This document shows positions 7,388-16,300 of a DNA stretch of 39,647 nucleotides, one piece after another. The notes under the pieces are model-generated. The model had not been told where the DNA came from. It saw nothing but the letters and a program-made list of their open reading frames with translations, and ran no database searches. Position numbers and translations under genes: made by a program. The number at the start of each line of letters is the position of its first letter. Within the stretch, counting starts at the first letter, position 1. The stretch spans positions 1-39,647 of the forward strand of contig NZ_JONO01000046.1 in assembly GCF_000711895.1 (NCBI RefSeq). Direction: 5' to 3'. This DNA is from Photorhabdus australis DSM 17609. GTDB lineage: Bacteria; Pseudomonadota; Gammaproteobacteria; Enterobacterales; Enterobacteriaceae.

Positions 7388-10300
7388 ATGTTCTCCTTAA
7401 CAGGCTCAGTAGTTGGTGCTGAATTCAGGATGTCTTTCAGACAGGTAACCAGAGAGCCGACATGTTTGTGTTGGAATAGACTGTAATGATCACCATCAAG
7501 TGGTGTCACATTAACTGGCCCGAAAGTCTGCCAGCCAAGATCCCTTGAGGTGATTGTGGTTGGATCAAGGTAATCCATAAAATCAGGCAATGCTTGTTCT
7601 GCCCGGATAAGACAGAAAGGTTGTGAAGTCTGCGGTGGACAGTAATCAAGCAAGGCACTCAGATTGTGGCGCCATACCGAGTAAAGTGCAGTCAGCGAGC
7701 TATCAATCTGTGCAGATTGTGGCAAGGCTTCGTGCAGCGCCTGAAGGAAGGTTTCAGTGTCAGCCGCGATAGCACGGTTATCCAGCGTCAAACCGGGGAA
7801 TTGTCCCTGTAAATCGAGCAGGAAATGACGATGACAGAATGCTTCATCCAAAGTGAGATCGGTGCGCACGTTTGGCGCAAAACTATCAATCAGGATGCAA
7901 TGAGAAACGCTTTCACCCGCCGCGCGTAACTGATGCGCCATTTCATAAGCCACGAGTCCACCGAAGGACCAGCCCGCCAGTGCATAAGGTCCTTTAGGCT
8001 GGAAGCTACGAATTTGATTGATATAGTCAGCAGCCAGTGCAGCAACGGAAGGTTTATCGGTATTCAAGCTATTTGGCGCAAATGCTAATCCAATCATACG
8101 TTGGGCGTTGAAATTAGCCGCCAAATGACGATATCCCAGTAGGTGTCCGCCAATAGGATGTACGATGAACAAGGCTGGTTGCTCAATGTTTCCTTTGTTC
8201 AATATCACACCCTGGCAAGCATTTTCCGGCTGATGTTCAATAAATTCAGCCAATGAATGTACGGTATCGTAAGTTTGTAGCAGGCTGAGCGGATATTGGC
8301 GATTGAATGTCTGGTTGATTTTCACCATTAGCCGTACTGCCGCAAGGGAATCTCCGCCAAGAGTAAAGAAACTCTCATGTACGTTGATATCTTGTTGCTC
8401 TAATACCGATTCCCAAAGGTTTAATACCGCTTGTCCTGTCGCGTTGAGTGTCACCGCCGATAGTGTTGAATTAACTTCTTGCGTTGTTTCAACCAGAGTA
8501 ATCAATGTGCGTCTGTCAATTTTTCCGTTGTCTGATACGGGGATCGTATCAAGAATGATAAATCGTTGTGGACACATCCAAACCGGCAGAGTTTGCTGCA
8601 ACCAGTGAGGCAGTACCGGTAAAAGTTCTGTAGATACGGGGGCGTTGTCGGTTAAACGTAAACCCGCGACGAGTTGCAATGCGCCAGTTGACGTCGTATG
8701 AGCAAACACTAACGCTTGTTGTATTTCAGGGTGCTCACATAAACGGTGCTCAATTTCGCCCAGCTCAATCCGGTAGCCTCGAATTTTAATTTGGTGATCA
8801 TTACGTCCCAGAAATTCGATATTACCGTCTGGCCGCCAGCGTCCTAAGTCACCTGTGCGGTAAAGTCGTTCACCGGTTTGTGGATGCGTGATAAATGCTT
8901 GTTCCGTTTTTTCTGAATCGGCCCAATAACCCAGAGCCAGTCCCTGTCCACCAATATAAAGCTCACCAGTTACCCAGACCGGGCAAGGTGAAAGTGATGA
9001 ATTGAGCACATAGAAGGTTTGATTAGCCAAAGGCTTACCATAAGGAATGCTACGCCAATTTGGATCGACTTGTGCGATAGGATAGGCGATAGACCATATT
9101 GATGCTTCGGTAGCACCTCCCAAACTGAGAAGACTTAGTTCAGGGTGGAGAGCATATAATTTTGCCGGTAAATTGGTCGGTATCCAGTCACCGCTCATTA
9201 ATATCCAGCGCAGACTATCCAAAGAATGTGGGTAGCTTCGGGCATATTCTTCCAGCAATTGCACAAATGCGGGAACAGAGTTCCAAACGGTAACTGATTC
9301 TTGTTGTAACCATGTCAGTAATTTGTCGGGTTGACGACTGTCACCAGGCGAAGGGATAACCAGTTTTGCTCCGCAACTCAGCGGGCCGAATAGGTCATAA
9401 ACTGAAAGGTCAAATGTTAACTCTGATATTGCCAGCACGCTATCGTACTCGTTGAGTGCAATGCGTTGGTTAATGTCAAGAATGGTGTTGACCGCGCCCT
9501 GATGATCTATCATCACGCCTTTCGGTTTTCCTGTAGAGCCTGAGGTGAAGATGACATAAGCTAAATCCTCAGGGTGCGCGGATAAATTCTGTTCACTGAA
9601 GTTGACGGGTAAGCGGTTAAGTAATGTTTCATCCAGAGAGATGACTTGCACATTGTCAGGCCAGCTCATCTGTTGAACAAACTTAGGTTGGGTCAGTACG
9701 GTATCGACTTCTCCTGAGGCTAATAGCTGATGGATGCGCTGCTGCGGATAACTCGCATCAATAGGCAGATAAGCCCGTCCTGCTAATAAAATCGCAATAA
9801 CCGCGACAATTTGTTCCCAGCCTTTTTCCATCACCACGCCAATCAGAGACGAAGCTTGATTTTCCTGTGCTTGCAGATGTGCTGCTAGTGTCAGGCTTTG
9901 TAACCACAAAGTGCGATAGTCGATCTGACGAGAGGCATCGACAACAGCGGTGTGTTGTGGGTAACGGTTTACTGCCTGTTCAATTAGCGAACAAAGTGTG
10001 TGTGATGGAAATATGTTTTTTGTCGCATTACTGTTCTGGCATAAAGTGCGATCACTTGCCGGCAGCCAGTCAGGAAGTGGAGTGCTCCATTGGTAATTTG
10101 GTTCGAGCAGGGCAACGATGCTGGCTTGATAATGGGCAAACATGTTTTCTGCAACTTGTGGCTGGAATAGTTGCGGCAAGATTGCCCATTGTATGGTGAT
10201 TCCACCTTCTGCGCCGGAAATTAGCATACAGTCGAGATAAACATGGGGTGTTTGCGCACCAAAGAGATTCAGGGTACCTAACCCTGATGGACCTTTGCCC

Positions 10301-13300
10301 GCCGTACCGGTTGTATCGTTGAATACGATTGGCATTCCGGCGTTCAGGTTGTGGCGATGCTGATTTTTCTCTCTGAGTACCAATTGTCCGTCAAACAGCG
10401 CATGTTGAAGATCAGCTAACCATTGTCTTTGTATCCGGCTTACGGCATCACCAAAGCCTGTGATATTGCGTAAATCCACTTCCAACAAGGATGTGGTAGA
10501 CAGATTGCCAACTAACGTATCGCAATGTTGTGGCATTAATAGACGGTTACCATGCAGGACATTGATAGTGAAATGTTCGCTGTTACTCCATACCGACAGA
10601 ATGTGAGCAAATAGTGTGAGCATAACTTGTGAAGGGGATACCCGATGTTCTGCCGCACGTTGTTGCAAACGCTGCCATTGTTGTGAGCTGATATATCCTG
10701 TCAGGCACTGTTGATCGAGTTGTTGTGACTGATGATCTTTCAGTGGTAACACTGGCGCATCGGGAAGTGAAGGTAAGCGATCAAGCCAGTATTGCCGGCT
10801 CTGTTGCCAGGTTTCTCCGGTTTTCTCATTCTCCAGTGCTTGAATATAGTCAGCAATAGTCGCTGCTGGCGGTTCTGGTTGCCAGTGAGATTCCTGATAC
10901 CAATGGTGTAAATCACGCAAGATTAACGTCAGACTTTTGCCATCAGCCACCAGCAAGTCGATGGTCAAATGCAATAGATGTGTCCGGTCATCAGTATGGT
11001 AGAGGGTTAAATCAAACAGCGGCCAGTTGTCGCTGGGAACCCCTTGAGTACGCAGTGTGTCGCGAGCATTACTCAGCTGTGTCTCGCGCTCATTCGGCAT
11101 CATGTTACGACAATCAATGACCGTCGGTGTATAGCAGGGAACTGCCGGCAGAATATGATATTGCCCATCTTTCACATAACCGCGTAATTGCCCATGATGG
11201 TTTATCACACGGTTCCAGGCGGTGGTAAAACGAGGCAGATCAAGCCCGTTGATAGCCAGTTCAGCGTAGAAGTGGGCGATACCGTTACCAAATTGGAACA
11301 GTTGACTTTCTCCCAACCAATAAGCGTATTGCAGTGCGGTAAGTGGCAAAATCTGTTCCGATGCGGGTTTTTCAGCCTGTTCGGCTGTAGCCAGCGTAGC
11401 TGAATTTGTCTCAACTCCCCGCAAGGTACGGCAAAAGTCATTCAATTTAGGATGTTCGAATAGCTGTTGCAGATTAGCCTGTTTGTAGCCCTGGCGGCGT
11501 AGCTGCACCACCATTCGGGTTGCAATTAAGCTGTCACCACCACTTTGGAAAAAGTCACTGTGACGCTGTATTGGCTGAGGAAGCAGTGAACTCCAGAGCG
11601 CAATCACTTGCTGTTCAATATCATGGAGTTGATCATCTTCTGTTTCCGGTTGCCCGCTTTCCGCAGTTAACGGTTGTACCATGCTCTCTTGCGCTGCCAC
11701 TGGCAGCGGTAATTGCTCCCGCTGTTGAATATGCATTGAGTAAGGCAAGGTGGAAAATTGTGCTGCTATTTCACGGACATTAAGCCGTGCTTGCTGTTCA
11801 GCTCGCGCCAGAATCAGTTGTTGATGCAGTTCTGGCCCGTTTTGTCCCGGCCATTCCAATGAAACCCGATAACCGGATTTCTCCAGACATTTACGCCAGT
11901 CAGCGAGTTCCAGCAATGCACTGTCACCGCGATCATCGGTCCAGGCGTTAATCCCTTCAATAAATCCAACACTGGCGAGTTGCATAGCACTTTCGCGCTT
12001 AGTTGATTCAATGATTAGCAACCATCCGCCGGGTTTCAGTAACCGAGACAGACGTTGCAGAGTATTTCTCAGATGGATTGCATCATGTAATACGTTAACC
12101 GCCATAATCAGGTCATAACCCAATTCAGGATGCTGACTAAAATCAATACGCTGGTTAATGTCGAACAGGGCAAATTTTACGGTTTCGCCATAGTGATTGA
12201 GTAACTGACGTGCATCATCCAGAAATAGCGGAGAAACATCAGTAAAGTGGTAACTTTCAATAGCTTGTGGATTGTGTGCAAGTACTTTCGCGGAAGTTGC
12301 GCCAGTTCCTGCGCCGACTTCCAGTACAGTGAAATGTTCCGATGTCTGGCTCAGTTGGCGGACAATTTCAGCGGCAGTTTGGTTCAGGCAACGTAACGCC
12401 GGGTTTTCACTGTAGAGGCTGGCTGTGGTTTGTTTATCGGCAAACAGCAGTTCCAATGCGTTGCCTTTTCCGGCAAGCAGGGTGTCATGTTGCCCGATAC
12501 AGGTTGCGACATAACGACTGATAGTTTGGCACCATACTGCATCATCCAGTTTTGCGGCAGGAGCAGGAATATGACTAAGCGGCTGCAAGCAACGGTATCC
12601 GTCACCGGTTTTTTCAATAAATCCTTGCTTGTTTAATAACGTCAGCCATTGGGTAAGCAGGCGTTGATACTGTGGTGCCAGTTGTAAACGTTGTTCAATC
12701 TCTTCACGAGAGTGGCTTTGTTGTGGCGCAGTGAATAGGTTATGACGTAGTAAAGTCTGGCCCAGACCCAATAATGCTTGTTGTTCAATGTGTTGCCAGG
12801 AACGTTCAAATGCTTGTTGCTCTGTTAACGCAGGCAACGGTAACACATCAGTGTTTATAACCAGCGGTTCTGGCAGTGATAATGACAAATTATCTTCTGC
12901 GACCAGCCATAAATTATAACCTTGAGTTTCGTCCTGACGTGGCTGAATTTCTGCCAGCCGTATTTCAGGCTTAGCTCGCAGATTTTGTTCAGCCTGATGC
13001 AATTCAGGATGTTGTGGCCAGAAGTCATAACGCATGTGACCAGAGGGTGGAGTATGAAGATCATAATGCTCTATGCGGTCAGGCTGGTGGCAAATTTGCA
13101 CTAATAGCGCATTATAAGCAGCAAACAGCGCTTCAATGACACCTGGCTCTAGCACATCATCCATGCAATACCAGTTAAATAGCAGATCACCATCAACTTC
13201 CATAACTTGATGATCCAGCCAGACTTGTGGCGTTTGGCTCAGCACAAAAACCGGATCGCCAAGTAGTTGAGTGATAGATTGTTTGATGGCGACACCTTCC

Positions 13301-16300
13301 TGGGCCATCCCCAACATACTGGTGAAAACGACCGGTGTCAGTGGTTGTCTGCTTTGAGCTTCACCATTTTGTTGACGGCCAAGTTCCCGCAATACTTCAA
13401 CACCATTGACATGATTATGGCCCAGTCGTTGCCAGAGCAAGGCTTGGGTTTTTTCCATGCTAGCACGCAGGGAGGTTGTCTTGCGTAAATCGAAATCCAT
13501 CAACATGACGGAGGTGAAATCACCAATCAGATCTTGCACCTCTGGATGGAAAGGCTGCCGGTTAAAGAATGTCAGGTTAAGGGTAAACAGCGGATGACGG
13601 CTGTACCATTCAAGCGTATGGGCAAATAGTGTCAGCAGGCCAGCAGAAGGCGTCACGCCCCATTTTTTCCAGCTTTGTTTAAGTATCTGCCAGTCAGATT
13701 GTGCCAATCGACCTTCGTAAGTCGTAAATTGTGGCTGACTACGTTGAGGCAGTTGTGGGTTCAACGGTAATCCTGGCGCCGGGGGCAGTGAAAGTAATTG
13801 TTCCTGCCAGTATGCCCATGATGCCCGCCACTCTTTACTTTCACGTTGCGCTTGTTCTGCCATCACATAGTCGCGGAAAGTAAATGTTTGCGGAGCCAGT
13901 GATTGCTGGCGATAAGCAAGTTGTAGATCATCCATCATGATCCGGAAACTCTGTACGTCAAACTGCAACAGGTCCAGGTTCATATGTAAGCGACAACGCT
14001 CATTCGGTAGCAGAGAAACTGAGATTTCAAACAGCGGCCACTGTTCCGCGGGTGGTACGTGATAGGAAAGGGTATGGCGACGCTGTGCTAAAGCCTGTTC
14101 GCAAGCTGTATCGTCTAGCGTTCGCAAGTCATCCTGTGATAAAGCATACCAGGGAGTTTCAGGCAGGATTCTTTGTTGCCCATCTTCATCCACTATCATG
14201 CGCAACATGCCATGACGCTGAATTAAAGCATTCCATGCGTTCTCGAAACGCGGGATATCAAAACTATCCAGCGCCAGATCCCATTCAAATAAGACGTGAC
14301 AAGCTACACCACCAAAATCAATGGCCTGAGTACGACCAATCCAGTAAGCGTGCTGAATTGGCGTCAGAGGAAAGGGTGCATGACGCTGAGAGCTGTCAAT
14401 CATGATTTCAGGTTGAGAAGAAACTACGGGCTGTTCAGGTAATGCGTCGCCAATCAGTTCATTCAGCCCTTTCAGCGTCATATTCTGATAAGCCAATCCA
14501 GCGGTTAATCTAAAGCCAAATTGCTGGTGGATGACCGCATTCAGCTCCAGAAACAGCAGGGAATCCAAACCGAATTGCAATAAATCCTGTTGTGGTGCTA
14601 AACGTTCCGGCTGTTCTAATCGTAATAATGTCGCGACATGTTGACGCAACCAATTGAGTCGTTGTTCACTGTCCTGATATAGCGTGTTATCAGTAGAGCG
14701 TGAAGAAGGAGGAGACTTATCAGTCGTATGGGTAATATCAGCCTGTACGCGGCGCAAAATATCAGGATGATGTTCATCTAATCGCATTGCCAGATAGCAA
14801 GGAAATGCGGTACGCAGAGATTGATTGAAATGCCAGATACCTTCATTTGCGCTGAATGGTAACATGCCATCTTGTGCCAGTTTTTCTACTAATCGTCGGT
14901 CGCTGGCCATACCAATGCCACCCCAAACGCCCCAAACCAATGTTTTTACCGTCAATTGATTTGATGCTGTCAGTGCCAGGGATTCCAAACAAGCGTTGGC
15001 GATTGCATAAGCACCTTGTCCCTGAGCACCTAACATCGATGCAGCAGAAGCGTGAAGCAGTAGATATTGTGCATTATGTTGTTGAAGCGCCGCTTGCAAC
15101 GTCGATGCACTCTGAGCTTTTACGGATAACATCTGTGACAGACGTGGATGCTTAAGTTCTGCCAGCCGGGTATGATCAGCTATCCCTGCAGCATGAATCG
15201 CACCGGCGATATGATCTTCTTGTGCCAGCGTTTGTATTGCGTTTAACAGGGCTGGTGTGTCAGTGACATCAACGTGAACCCAACGTATTTCACATTCGGT
15301 ATTTTGTGACAACTCTTGTACAAAAGCATCCCAGTCCGCATTTTGGCGACGGGCAAACACGGCAATTTTACGCGCACCTTGCGTTAGTAACCAACGGATG
15401 GAAATTTGACCGATACCGCCCATACCACCTGTAACAATGTGCCAACCCTGATGGGGAATAGACATCGGTTGTTGCGATAACGGTAATGGTTGGTGTTGTA
15501 AAACAGGAACAGAGACTTGATTCCCGCGTACTCTCAGCCAGCGGTTGTGCTTATTCAAATAGCCGAGTGCCAATGACAAAGAGTCAGTATCGTTGATATT
15601 AGCAATATCAATCGCCTGAATATGACGATGGGGATACTCTTCAACCGCAACACGCAGCAGCGCCCAGACAGCATATTGAGTGGGATTGATATCCTCTTTT
15701 GATAAGGTGGTTTTTGGTTGAGCACAGCAGGTTATAACGGTTAACGGGGTTGTTTCATCGCATTTTAATGCGCTGATAACTTGATCACATAATTCAACGA
15801 CATCATTGCCTTCAAGCAGTAATAACGTATTGCCGTTTTCAGGCTGTAAATTAATTCCCGCCTGACGCCAATGATTAATAATCTCGTCATTGGCTATTGA
15901 AGAACGGAGGGTATACGCCGTTGAAGATCTCGGTTTATTTGCCGTGTTTATTGTACGCCAATGCAGGGCATAGTGAGTTTCAGGGCATGGCTGTGGTGCA
16001 GGAAGCCATGATTTTGTCATGGATCGTGCCGCTACAGATTGGCGAGGAAGGTCGGCACGATCACTTAACAGAGCGAATAAACGTTCGCCAGCATGGATCA
16101 AGGCAGGGAAAACAGCGAGTAAACTGGCTTCCAATGACCGGCGTTTGGCATACGGCAGGGCATTGTGAGGACGATACATTTTGCTTGCCGTTGGTCCGGA
16201 AACTTCCCGGTAATAACTTTGCTGGACACAATAAGTCAATAATTGTTCCAGTAAGGGGCGCCAGCAAGGTTGTAGTCGACCTGCTCGAATCGTGTCGATG

